Assembly: GCA_037349105.1 (NCBI GenBank)
Contig: JAYJMM010000029.1
Coordinates: 868,001-932,000 of the forward strand
Reading direction: 5' to 3'
DNA length: 64,000 nucleotides
From: Limnomonas spitsbergensis
Lineage: Eukaryota; Chlorophyta; Chlorophyceae; Chlamydomonadales
Below the pieces are notes generated by a model. That model searched no databases. It had not been told where the DNA came from and was given only the letters and a program-made list of their open reading frames with translations. Below, one piece after another: positions 47,456 through 59,200 of the stretch. Within the stretch, counting starts at the first letter, position 1, and each line of letters begins with the position of its first letter. Both the position numbers and the translations under genes were made by a program.

Positions 47456-48019
47456 TCGGCCAACTTCAACAGCCAGTAAAGTGGGGTCCCACCTTGCCCA
47501 CGATTGACGATCCAATACCTAGGGTTGCATGTCTACCATCCCCAGGGGGCCAGTCAGGTGAATTTATGTCCCCAGACTGCAGCTGTGTGCGGGAAGCTCA
47601 TTGACCCGTGGCTGGCGCAATTCAGTAGCAGCCATGGACTCGAGCCGGCACTTCCCCAGTTTACCCATCCAGCTACAACTGCGGATGGCAATTCTGGCAG
47701 CCAAATGGGATAGTGAGATCTTGTGAATTCATACCCAGAGATACTATCATGTTCAAGGCCTGGCCCCCAGTTCCATGTTTATCCGGTAAGGCAGGCCCCT
47801 GTGGAGACTCTTCCCTCTGCTGGCCAGTTCCTTCCATCCATCAATTCCATCCATATCAGGGCGTCCACATGGAACACATAAGTTATAATTTATAAACGCG
47901 GTGAAGGGGGCAAGGGGAAATCTGCAAACCATACTGGACCCGCTAGCTTACCTGACACATACAGAGGCATCAACATTTCGTCACCAGTATTTATTCCAGT
48001 GCCCACCGGTTAACCTTTG

Positions 48020-48115
48020 GTACCTTTGGCCCTGCTAAGCCAATGGGGGTCAAACAGGGACCAGCCTACGCCTGGCAGCCCTAGCAGCAGAACTTGCTGC
48101 TCCAAGCCCCTACAG
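48020..48115 (+). repeat. Dispersed repeat family R2
   Basis: AGCCAATGGGGGTCAAACAG, GGACCAGCCTACGCCTGGCA, CAGCAGAACTTGCTGCTCC. The only R2 copy found outside a gene. Confidence 0.55.
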
Positions 48116-48436
48116 CCATACACTGCTTTTTAGCTGAGGTACAGCCGAAGCACCCTGAATTACACACTGATGGTCACACAAGGGGGTCACGTGGTTGCTG
48201 CAGATTTTTGAGCATTTTCGCGGCACAGAAAGCGACAAGAGACTCCAGGTTTCTCTGCAACGCTGAAGCCTGGGAGGGTGATTCCTTCCTCTACTGTCAG
48301 CTACTAGCTGACGGATCTTCTCCTCAGGCAGCGTAACTGCCTTCTTCTCCACCTGAACATCCTTACACTAGGTTCTTCCTTAATGAAGCACTTCCTGTGC
48401 TCCGCATGGCTATGCATCCCTCCGCCATGGAGGGCT

Positions 48437-48830
48437 TCATGCATGGAAATCGGAAACGGATGACCCAAGCAATGTCCGCCACATCCTACGCACTGCCGCG
48501 GCTACGCTCCTCCAGCTGGTCTTCAGCCGTTCGATCCATCTCTGGAAGTCTGCGCTGTGCCATTCGTTTCTAGGGGCATCCATGCCGTCCAGCGACATCA
48601 TGAAGAAGCCCCCGCATCGTAACTGGAAGTGATTACTGTGCCACTAGCTGCAGGGCGCGTCCAGGTGGTCCTGGGCCATCATGAGGAAGCCTCCCTCGGC
48701 ATCCCTGTTCCCTTTCCTGTGCTGCGCCATCACTGGAAGGCTTCGCTGTGCCACTCGCTGCAGGGCGCGTCCAGATGATCCAGGGCCATCATAAGGAAGC
48801 CTCCCTCATAGTCGCTGTCCTGACCCATGA
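48437..48830 (-). repeat. Three tandem copies of a coding-like unit
   Basis: On the minus strand three ~70-base units code for GGFLMMALDHLDAPCSEWHS (48813-48740), GGFLMMAQDHLDAPCS followed by a stop and WHS (48690-48622), and GGFFMMSLDGMDAPRNEWHS (48614-48550). The third continues in frame as ADFQRWIERLKTSWRSVAAA to a stop near 48437. Spacing is ~90-110 bp. The conservation looks protein-level, but stops interrupt the first two units. The family is not recognised. It may be an expanded pseudo-exon or transposon remnant. Confidence 0.5.
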
Positions 48831-49076
48831 CGCCTGCCCACGCCCTCCCCTCCCCACAAGGCACCACACGCCGCTCACGGCACCGCAGGCCCCGCCGCCG
48901 ACATTCAGACCTGAAGACTCTGAATGTGTTCTGCAGACAGAGCGGCACACAATGCATAAATCTTCAGCTTGGTTCAGCAGAAGGAGACAGCCTCAATAAA
49001 CAGCTTGACTCAAGGTATTATACAGAAAGATAGTACACTAATCATCAGCCTCACTGACCGGGAACACACGGCGCCA

Positions 49077-52000
49077 TCAACAGCTTGACTGCTGCAGGAC
49101 TGCATCTATACGACTATACCTAGGGTCCCATGTCAGGCGAGCTCCACAGCCTCTAAATGAAAAATCCTCTAAATAATCAGTCCTCATGCAAACGACAGAT
49201 TGCACGCCCCTATCATGCAACTTAACACCGTCTGCAGAGAGAGACAGCTCATGAGTGATATCACTGGAGAGCTGTGACACCCGCTGACCCGCTTGTCCAC
49301 CATACCCCCTTCTACCGCCTCCCTGTTTAAGGGTTTTGTGTTGAGATTTGAGGGTCGAGGGTTGAGACATTAGGCAACTCACCAAGTCTCTCACGGCGCT
49401 GCACACCAGACAGGCCCCTCCAGGCGCCAGTTTGTGCGCCACCACCGCCGCCACCAGCACCGCATGCTGCTCCTCGTACATAATCTCGTTACCCAGCACA
49501 ACCGGGAAGGTTTCCGAAGACGGGACGCCCGGGGGCAGCGCGCTGGCTGGTGCAAGCGCCTCGTGACGGCTGCGGATGTCTGCTTCGTTGCATCTATCGC
49601 CGACGGGTGCTTGGGGTCCCGATGCTAGGAGCTCTGCAGCTGCAGCCGCCGAAGCGCAGCGCCCACTTGGCGCAGGCAAGGCGCATGGCTGCAAGGGCAG
49701 CGTGGCGGCAGCAGCTGAGCGCATTACTCCTGCGCATGCACCCTTTGCAGGCTCCTCTAAACTTGCCCCTCCACCCTCAGCGCCTGCAGCGCGGGTACCA
49801 TCCAGGTGATGCAGCGAGTCTGCCCATTCCAATAACCGCACCCGCATGTTCTGAATGTCCCAGGGTGACGCTGGAGCGCTCCCGCTGCCCCCAGCCGCCT
49901 GGCTGTGGCTGACCCTGGTGCCGCCATGGCCGCCACCTCCTAGCAGGCCACCAAAAAGGTCGTCCTCGTCGTCCACCTCCTCGGCATTGTCAAACAGCTC
50001 TTCATCGTCCACCTGGGTTAACCAAGAGGGAGCAACGCGACCATCAGGGACGGAGAAAAGGGAAGTATGAGCATGCCCCCAAGGAAGAAACCACAGGGCC
50101 GACTCGGACGTAACCTAAGCGGCCTACAGCCGGTGGCACAAGCAACACTCACCCAAGCTCTTTTGGCTGCATGCCAGATTTTAGCCGACACTGCAGCAGA
50201 AGCAGCCTAAAAGAATCAGCGGTAGGTGCAGCACCCAATTTTACAACCGCACATATTACTGGTAGCCCTATATAAGCAGGGTCGGTCTCAGCTCCATACA
50301 TGCACAAGCCTGGCTGCTATATCGATGGCGTACCCTATAGACCATGAGTGCCTCACAGAAGCCAGGTCCAGTGAGCCACCTGCCCAACAGCACAGCCCTC
50401 AACCAGCGCCTGCTAGCCTCCCTTCGCCCCTTCAATTCCAACGACACTTACTTTTAGCTAGTACTTTTAGCTAGTACTTTCTGGAATGTTTCCGCAAGCA
50501 TTTCAGCAAAATTCGAGTACCGTAGATTTAGTTTGCCTTCCCTCAGATATGAAGAAACGATTACTTTTCATGCTGCCATCAGGGCAAATTATTGACCCCA
50601 ACTCTTAATCTCTGACTGAAAACTGGCGTCGACGATCAATACATAGTATATTAAAGTATCCCTCAACCCCAAACAACTTTGTTATGAGGGAAGGCAGAGC
50701 AAATCTACTGTAGTAAGAAACACTTAAAAAAGCGCCGTGTCTGAGGAGGTTGCCATTCAGCCCAAGAGCCTCACACTTTTAAGGTCACCGATGACATGGC
50801 ATCCCAGCATCAATGCTGTACAGCCTCTTGGTCGGCCTGTGTCACACAATTTTCCAAGGCCTCCAAATAGATTTATACATCTCAGCATTTAACCCGACAA
50901 CCAGCCGGTCCACCAACTCTGAAAACATGCCTCCGGACCAGTTTTTGCTGAAGGTCGTTTTAGCTGCAATTCAGCAACATCTTGGCTTACGGCTGGGGGC
51001 CATGGAACTTGGGCCACCAGCCAAGGGCCAGTCCTTGCTTTGTCCTGCTCAGACCTACACCTCAGTCCTACACCTCAGACCTACACCTCAGTCCTGCACC
51101 TCAGTCCTGCACCTCAGTCCTACACCTCAGACATACACCTCAGTCCCACACCTCAGTCATGCACCTCAGTCCTGCACCTCAGTCCTACACCTCAGTCCTG
51201 CACCTCAGACCTACACCTCAGTCCTGCACCTCAGTCCTACACCTCAGTCCTACACCTCAGTCCTACACCTCAGTCCTGCACCTCAGTCCTACACCTCAGT
51301 CCTACACCATAGTCCTGCACCTCAGTCCTGCACCTCAGTCCTACACCTCAGTCCTGCACCTCAGTCCTGCACCTCAGTCCTACACCTCAGACCTACACCT
51401 CAGTCCTGCACCTCAGTCCTACACCTCAGTCCTACACCCCAGTCCTACACCCCAGTCCTACACCTCAGACCTACACCTCAGTCCTACACCTCAGTCCTGC
51501 ACCTCAGTCCTACACCTCAGTCCTACACCTCAGACCTACACCTCAGTCCTGCACCTCAGTCCTACACCTCAGTCCTACACCTCAGTCCTACACCTCAGAC
51601 CTACACCTCAGTCCTACACCTCAGTCCTACACCCCAGTCCTACACCTCAGACCTACACCTCAGTCCTACACCTCAGTCCTACACCTCAGTCCTACACCTC
51701 AGTCCTACACCTCAGTCCTACACCTCAGTCCTACACCTCAGTCCTACACCTCAGTCCTACACCTCAGTCCTACACCTCAGTCCTACACCTCAGTCCTACA
51801 CCTCAGTCCTACACCTCAGTCCTACACCTCAGTCCTACACCTCAGACCTACACCTCAGTCCTACACCTCAGTCCTGCACCTCAGTCCTACACCTCAGTCC
51901 TGCACCTCAGTCCTACACCTCAGTCCTACACCTCAGTCCTACACCTCAGTCCTGCACCTCAGTCCTGCACCTCAGTCCTGCATCTCAGTCCTACACCTCA

Positions 52001-55000
52001 GTCCTGCACCTCAGTCCTACACCTCAGTCCTACACCTCAGACCTACACCTCAGTCCTACACCTCAGTCCTGCACCTCAGTCCTACACCTCAGTCCTGCAC
52101 CTCAGTCCTACACCTCAGTCCTACACCTCAGTCCTACACCTCAGTCCTGCACCTCAGTCCTGCACCTCAGTCCTACACCTCAGTCCTGCACCTCAGTCCT
52201 GCACCTCAGTCCTACACCTCAGTCCTACACCTCAGACCTACACCTCAGTCCTACACCACAGACCTACACCTCAGTCCTACACCTCAGTCCTACACCCCAG
52301 TCCTACACCTCAGACCTACACCCCAGTCCTACACCTCAGACCTACACCTCAGTCCTGCACCTCAGTCCTACACCTCAGTCCTACACCTCAGTCCTACACC
52401 TCAGACCTACACCTCAGTCCTACACCTCAGTCCTGCACCCCAGTCCTACACCTCAGACCTACACCTCAGACCTACACCTCAGTCCTGCACCTCAGTCCTA
52501 CACCTCAGTCCTACACCTCAGTCCTACACCTCAGACCTACACCTCAGTCCTACACCTCAGTCCTACACCCCAGTCCTACACCTCAGACCTACACCTCAGT
52601 CCTACACCTCAGTCCTACACCCCAGTCCTACACCTCAGTCCTACACCTCAGACCTACACCTCAGTCCTGCACCTCAGTCCTACACCTCAGTCCTACACCT
52701 CAGTCCTACACCTCAGTCCTGCACCTCAGTCCTACACCTCAGTCCTGCACCTCAGTCCTACACCTCAGTCCTACACCTCAGTCCTACACCTCAGTCCTAC
52801 ACCTCAGTCCTGCACCTCAGTCCTACACCTCAGTCCTGCACCTCAGTCCTACACCTCAGTCCTACACCTCAGTCCTACACCTCAGTCCTGCACCTCAGTC
52901 CTACACCTCAGTCCTACACCTCAATCCTGCACCTCAGTCCTACACCTCAGTCCTGCACCTCAGTCCTGCACCTCAGTCCTGCACCTCAGTCCTACACCTC
53001 AGTCCTACACCTCAGTCCTACACCTCAGTCCTGCACCTCAGTCCTACACCTCAGTCCTACACCTCAGTCCTGCACCTCAGTCCTGCACCTCAGTCCTACA
53101 CCTCAGTCCTACACCCCAGTCCTACACCTCAGTCCTGCACCTCAGTCCTGCACCTTAGTCCTACACTCAGTCCTCCTCCTCAAGCCTACACTTCAGACTA
53201 GCATCCCCCAACTGAGCTGGACACACCTCGTGGCGACTACAATCGATGCCAGCATTGTTGCCCCCCTCCCCATCAGCTCTGTCCACATTCATCGCTGCGC
53301 ACTCAGCGAGGTTTATCAACACTGGCCCCTCCACGTCAGTCAGCACCACCTGATCAAGGAGCGACGGGGAGAGCAAGGACAATCAGGATATTTGTGACAC
53401 AGACGCCCCTTCCATACGGCAAGATATTTGTGTACGGTAGGTGAATTCAGGGTTGACCTGTCCAGGAGGTGGGTCCCCAAGCTTTGAAACAGAACATACA
53501 AACCTCAAACATCACGGAGGGAGGAAATAGGCCCGGAGGACCAGGTACAGAGTGTAAGCTGCGATAAGCAAAAGCTGTGTCACACAGGCTGCAGTGCTCG
53601 CCTGGACCATCTCCAGCTGCAGCTCAGCTACACTCCTGTGGACCCATTCGAGCACCCACCTCTGCTGCCCCCATCTTGGCGGCAATAATGCCGTTCAGGC
53701 CGCATCCAGCCCCGATTTCCAGCACTCGCTTGCCTTTCACGAGCTGCGGATACGCCACCAACTCCCTACCGATCAGCATAGCCAACAAGAGGGGGTGGGA
53801 TGAGGAAGAGCTGGCCAGAGGTGGGCAGGGTAAGGCAGGAGCATGCTCAGGGTATGTCCGCTGCACCTTGCCAGGACGTGTGCCATATTCCACACTTTGG
53901 CCCCCAGCCCGTCTCCCAGCGCGCCCTCCTTTATTCTGATATCCAGTCCGTCATAGTTGAAGTGTCGGACCTGTAGAGGGAGCAGCAGGGCAGAAGCTGA
54001 CTGCAGGGTTTTAGGGTTTAGGGTTAAGGCTTTAGGTTAAACCCCTAACCCTATTGCAGGACCAGCTGCCGGGTGGGAGTGGAGCAGGTCTGACTGTTGC
54101 ACCAGCAGCGGGGCAGGAGTGGAGCAGGTCTGACTGTTGCACCAGCAGCGGAGCGGGAGTGGGCAGTGTAGCGAGGAGTAGGGAGGGAGCTTAAGCAAGT
54201 CACCATGAGGCGCATTGACCGGCCATCACTAATGGGGAAGAGATGAAAGGAATGGAGGCATCAGCATAGAACCTTGTGTGACGGCTGCAGCATTTGAGCC
54301 TCAATGGTCAGCTCGGCGCTAGAGCTCACACTCCTGGGTGGCTTGGCATGCGGATCCTGTCCTCATGCCTTGATCTGCACCAGGAGGTGTGTCTCCCCAT
54401 TCAGGAAGAGCTGGGCAAGTAGGAAGAGCAGGGGGGACAGGCTGTGGAAACCGCTCGTCCCGCTCACGTGGACCCGCTGACATGTTGAACAAAGGGCCTG
54501 GCTGAAAGGAAAATGCCCCTCCAAAGATGGTTCAGACAGGGCATGAACGCAACCTGCACGCCCCGAATCTTGCTGACCTTTCCTCCGCAAGCCATGTGCC
54601 CGCTGCATGCCGTGATGACCCCAGCTGCAGCGTCCATCAGCTCCTCATCACCTACACACACACGCACCATTCATCGTCACATCAGAAAGAAAAAAGAAAG
54701 CTACACCCCGTGGGGGGCGTGAGAGTTAAGGAAACAGCGCAGCCTGGGATCGTCACATCATAAGGAGTCACGGATCTGTAAATGGGCCGCATCCATTAGC
54801 GCCTCATCACATGCTCCAGCCACACGGGCCAAGACATCATGGAGAATCATTAAGCCGACCTCGACATTTGAAGTTTCGGATGATTCCCAGAGGACCTTCC
54901 AAGAGGGCAGCCCCATGACGGCAAGGGGTTTCGATATGTGACTTCCGGTGCCGTGTGGATAGGCCTGTCCTCTGCAGCACCCCGGTAAAAGACTTCACAT

Positions 55001-55900
55001 GCCCAGCCCAGATGACAGCAGCTGCCAACTCTGTTCAGCAAGGTATATGCTGACGGCTGAAAGTTCAAGCTATGTGCTGAAGTCGAAGTGCCTGAGACAG
55101 AAAGTGACGAGAAAAAGCCCTGCGCACTGCGCCCTGGGGGATAGCCCTAGGCCGCCCAGGCCAGTGACATATCTGTGGAGTCCAAGAGTTTGGCCCACAT
55201 GCAACAGGACTGAGACCTGCCCCCCTAAGGGCAGGCCCACAGACACACCTGTGTTGCCTAGAAGCTTGGTCAAGGCATCAACGACTCCTGCCTTCCGCGC
55301 CTACACCAGAGAAAGCAACACGTAACGGTTGAGGAAACTCCAGAGGACTACATTTTTTAGGGTGATTCAACTGCAGTTCCGGTACATCATGTGCTATGCC
55401 TGCGGAGACCTGGTGCTGCACGCCCTTCTGCTTGGCCACTGGCATTCGGCTAGTTCAAGTTGGGTCCCTATGGGCCTTGTGGTGGCTGGCTGGCCGCACA
55501 TTGGGCTTTTAAAGGTTGTCGGGCACACACTTTGATAAAAACATGGCCACGGGTGCTTGGATGTGCCATACATCTCATGGCGGGACGTGGCTTCCACGCC
55601 AGCCACCATATTGCCATGCGGCGGCCCCTGGGCACGCCATGCAGCCTGCCCTACGCACCTCCTCTGCATAAGCAGGTCTCTGCTCCACAGCAGCTAGCAG
55701 CTGCAGCACGGCGCTCTTCTTCCTACGTTTCCATCAAGTCATGTCAAAACAGGGCGGTTCCGGGCCGCGGCCACGGGCCAACTCCCAGATTCGCACCCTT
55801 TGCGAATCTGTTCAATCCATCCCTGCACTCGCTCGTTAGCGATGATCAGATCGAAAAACTTTTCCTCGTCCGCATCTCCGTCGTCCGCATCTGGCTGCAT
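49077..55900 (-). CDS. ARM-like plus class I methyltransferase (METTL21/FAM86 type)
   Basis: Supported exons: 55900-55797, 55722-55659, 55300-55249, 54651-54578, 54356-54273, 53970-53867, 53765-53660, 53349-53227, 50015-49383, 49283-49077. One or two further exons in 55060-54810 are not resolved. The N-terminal half has acidic MQPDADDGDADEEKFFDLII and ARM-like helices (AVLQLLAAVEQRPAYAEE, ARKAGVVDALTKLLGNT, DEELMDAAAGVITACSGH). The C-terminal half is a SAM-dependent methyltransferase: LGDGLGAKVWNMAHVLAR, KGKRVLEIGAGCGLNGII (motif I, the SAM-binding loop), VVLTDVEGPVLINL (motif II, acidic residue for ribose), a ~120-residue low-complexity Gly/Ala insert, then FPVVLGNEIMYEEQHAVL (motif IV region). 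Methyltransf_16 enzymes of this type methylate lysines of translation factors or chaperones; the substrate here is unknown. The 3.2-kb intron 53226-50016 contains the 13-bp array. Whether the ARM part is one gene with the enzyme rests on matching phases. Confidence 0.75.
50950..51035 (-). repeat. Dispersed repeat family R2, intronic
   Basis: Reverse orientation: TAGCTGCAATTCAGC, TTACGGCTGGGGGCCATGG, GGGCCACCAGCCAAGGGCC. It directly precedes the 13-bp array. Confidence 0.6.
51043..53178 (+). repeat. 13-bp minisatellite array inside an intron
   Basis: About 160 head-to-tail copies of the 13-mer CACCTCAGTCCTA, with common variants at one or two positions (CCTG for CCTA, CAGACC for CAGTCC, CACCCC for CACCTC). 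Because 13 is prime to 3, each frame reads the same 13-residue peptide every 39 bases. None of the common variants makes a stop on the plus strand, which yields spurious ORFs of 781 and 739 codons. It lies in the intron 53226-50016 of the minus-strand methyltransferase gene. Confidence 0.97.
54005..54056 (+). repeat. Short interstitial telomere-like repeat
   Basis: GGGTTTTAGGGTTTAGGG, then degenerate TTAAGG and TTTAGG units, followed by the reverse sense CCCCTAACCCTA. It matches TTTTAGGG/TTTAGGG algal and plant telomere units. It sits in the methyltransferase gene intron 54272-53971. Confidence 0.6.
54070..54170 (+). repeat. ~44-bp tandem repeat, 2-3 copies
   Basis: GGAGTGGAGCAGGTCTGACT followed by GTTGCACCAGCAGCGG occurs twice in tandem with a partial third copy, next to the telomere-like tract. 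Confidence 0.75.
55435..55515 (-). repeat. Dispersed repeat family R2, intronic fragment
   Basis: AGTTGGGTCCCTATGGGCC then TTGTGGTGGCTGGCTGGCC, inside the methyltransferase gene intron 55658-55301. A diverged partial copy. Confidence 0.5.
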
Positions 55901-56223
55901 CGCAGTTGCGACAGAGCAACACGCTTCGAAGGAGAAGCACCCTGGCGCCGTAACTGGCCTCCAGTGTCCACATTCACACTTCGAAGGAAACACACTTCGT
56001 GACACCCAGCGAGTGGAGAGCAGGGGTGGGAGAGTTAAAGACTCTTTATCCAAAAGCCAGATACAGCAACTACCGGTTTTGCAAATTAACAGAGCTCCCT
56101 TGGACTCCTGTATACATGATAATAATGCTTCAGCAACAAACATATGTTGAGGTAAACTGTCAGCACCCTGAGTTGTGCTGAGTTAGGGCCCTTGATGTAG
56201 TAGCTTAAGGTACAAGACACTTG
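55901..56223. other. Intergenic between two minus-strand genes
   Basis: Holds the 5' flank of the ARM/methyltransferase gene and the 3' flank of HMG-CoA lyase. No further gene seen. Confidence 0.4.
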
Positions 56224-59200
56224 TTATTGTGCCATGTGCATGGCGGCTCGCATGGCTGCCCCTGCCCTGGAACCAGTGGGCCTTCCTAGTGCCTTGGTTA
56301 TGAGCTCAGCTGCCTCCAGCAGGCGGGCCATGTCCACGCCATGTTTAATGCCCAGGCCATCCAGCATGTATACCTGGCAATGCAGGGAAGGGCAATATGA
56401 TAGATGAGATATCGTACATAACGCTGGACGTCACAGTCAGTGTTTACTACGGTGCATGCCACACCACCTTTGGGGGGCAGTCAGGGAAGCCACCACTGAG
56501 GCAATTGGGACCACACCTTGATCAGCCTAAGCCGGTGTGACATGCAGCAGGGCTTGCTGCACCAGGCAGCCAGAGGCAATGATGCAGCTGAATCGTAGAT
56601 GAATCGCCCTAGAATGAACAGTGGTCACCACTCACCAGCTCCATCTCCAAGCTGTGCTTCACGAGCACATCCTTCATAACCTCAATCTGGCAACAGCCCC
56701 TCGCACCCCAAAACAGTATTGATGGCACTTATGGCTGGAATGAACCTCAATCTTAAACATGCTAAGCTGGTGGCAAAGACATGGCATGATCAGCCCCCAA
56801 CTCCCCATATACTTTGTGGTTACACGTCCTTTTCCTTCTCCACCAGGATCCTGAACCCCGCCCATAACAACTGTCAAACTTTATTCCTGTCCCTCTCCCT
56901 CACACACATTGCCTCTCCCTCTCCCTACTTTTGCCTGCCTGTCTCTCTCTGTCAGCCTCTTCCTCATCCCCTTGCCTCCCTTCTCTTACCTAGTACCCAC
57001 CCACACACCACATCCTCCATTTCTCCCAGCTCTTTCTCTCTGCCTCCCCACTCCCAAGCTTGAAGGAATCACACTTCCTCATCCCTCCTCTCCCTCCCAC
57101 CACACACCACATCCTCCATTTTCCAGCTATTTCTCTCACTCCCCTCTCCCACACCTGAGGGAATCACACTTCCTCATCCTTCCTCTCCCTCCCACCCACA
57201 CACCACGTCCTCCGTCGCCACGTTGCCACTCGCCCCCTTGGCATATGGACAGCCACCAAGACCCGCGACTGACGCATCGATCACCGACACCCCCAGCTGC
57301 AAGGACGCAAGGATGTTGGCCAGGCCTTGCCCGTACGTGTCGTGCATGTGTGCCGCAAGCTTGGAGACGGGGACATGTTGCATGGTGGCCTGCAGGAGGA
57401 TCCGAGGACCCGAAACGTGCAATGTTTGCTTTAGCGTGCTTCAGCTACAATTCAGCTGCATCACGGCCTACAGCCCAGGTGAAAGGGGCCCTACTGCTTG
57501 GGGCACCGGCTGTTGGCTGGTCAAGGTTTGGACCCCTCAAGGCCCAGTGGGGCAAAGGTTGGGTGGGTCAGCTGGATGCAATGAGTAGATTGCACCCGAC
57601 TCCTGACAGGCCAGGATCCAGCAAGCTTCCCAGGGATAACTTTGGGTGACCTAGGATCACTTGTGTGATGGTTCTGATGAAAGAGTGACCCATGAGTCAT
57701 GCCATTGCTACGGATCCTCGTTAGGCAGACCTAGCAGTGATACCTTAGGCCCTTAGGGCCCCACCAGCACCTCAGCCACAGGCCGCAAAGCACCCTCCGT
57801 CCACCGAGCAAATATGTTGCCATGGACATCATGGTGTGCATGTCTAGACAAGCATCCTGTCCTCAGCTCCCACGCCTTTCATGCTCGTCCCCAATCCATA
57901 CGCATCAATTAGAGCGCAGCTTCATCATGCATGCGCACCTCAAACATGCGTGCAGTCGCAGCGGGCGTGCCGACGCCGGTCGTGTCTCCCATGCTGACCT
58001 CGTAGCAGCCCATTTCGTACAACACTCTAGCCACATCCGCAGCTGCAGCAGGCTCTACCTTTCCCTGATAAGGGCAGCCGACCACACAAGATACATACCT
58101 TCAAACGCACGAGGAGGGGTGCAGCAAGGCATTGGTGGCAAGGGTTGCGCTGAGAGAACTCTACATCCGTGCACTTCAGCTACACTTGAGTTACACCACA
58201 GCCGGCTGCAGCAAGCCCTGTGGCTCATCAGGACGGTCAGGGATTTGGGGCAATCAGCGGGAGACGAGGACATATCCCCTGACCGCGATCCTGCCTTGTT
58301 CTAGGTTTCAGATTCAGTGTTTTAGGCTTTGACAATATGCTAGAGCGTACCCCCTGACTGCTATTCCGCCATCAGCCGCAGCTTTCGCAACCTCCTCAAA
58401 GCGTTTCAAACTCTCAGCGATGGAGCAGTTGATGTTGCGCTTGCTGAAGGCCTCGCTGGCGGCAGCAAAGATGGCAACCTCTCGCGCACCGGCCCGCACC
58501 GCGTTTTCAAACCCCTGTCAGTAGAGGGTGGGCAGAGCCCAACAGCATGATATTTACAAAGCACTACTGTTAGGCCTCAGGGATGAAGGTGCTGAGTAAC
58601 AGGAGGACATGCTACCAAGCATAGCCAGAAATCCTGCCACCCTAGCTGCTGTCGCCACTCCTGCGTACACATCTGCTGCTGCTACTTCTGTTACTACTGC
58701 TCTTACCAATGCTGCTGTTCCTGCTACTCATGCTTTTGATGCTTATGTTGTTGCTGCACCTGCCGCATGGTAAGATTGCATGACCTAATGCAGGTAACCT
58801 CTGCGTTGCATGCCCCCACACACATTGGAAGAAGAGGGCCAATGAGCTCATCTACACCTGCGCTCACAGGACATGAAAGCGTCCCAGCGATGCAGGTGTC
58901 TCGGCTGTAGGCTGGTCAAGGATTGGACCCCTTAGGCCCCGTGGGGCAAAGGGTGGGTGGGTCAACTGGATGCAATGAGCAGTTTGTACAGGACTGCTAA
59001 CAGCCAGGGATCCAGCAAGCCCCCAGGGATGACGTTGGGTGAACTGGGGAGGGCGCCCACAGGACATGAAAGCGTCCCAGCCATGCATCAAGAGCTCCAC
59101 CCGGAACACTCTCATCCTCCATTCAGACCTGCACAACAGCATCTCCCAGGTGCAGCTCCCCCACATACTTGCCTTGAGGTTGGGTGTCAGCACTGGATAC

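Noticed and set aside
51043..53178. CRISPR array
   Set aside because: The repeats are contiguous 13-mers with no spacers, in a eukaryotic intron, with no cas genes.
50813..53201. Two giant plus-strand ORFs of 781 and 739 codons
   Set aside because: Both are products of the stop-free 13-bp minisatellite read in different frames, opposite a spliced minus-strand gene. No start context, splice signal or non-repeat protein supports them.
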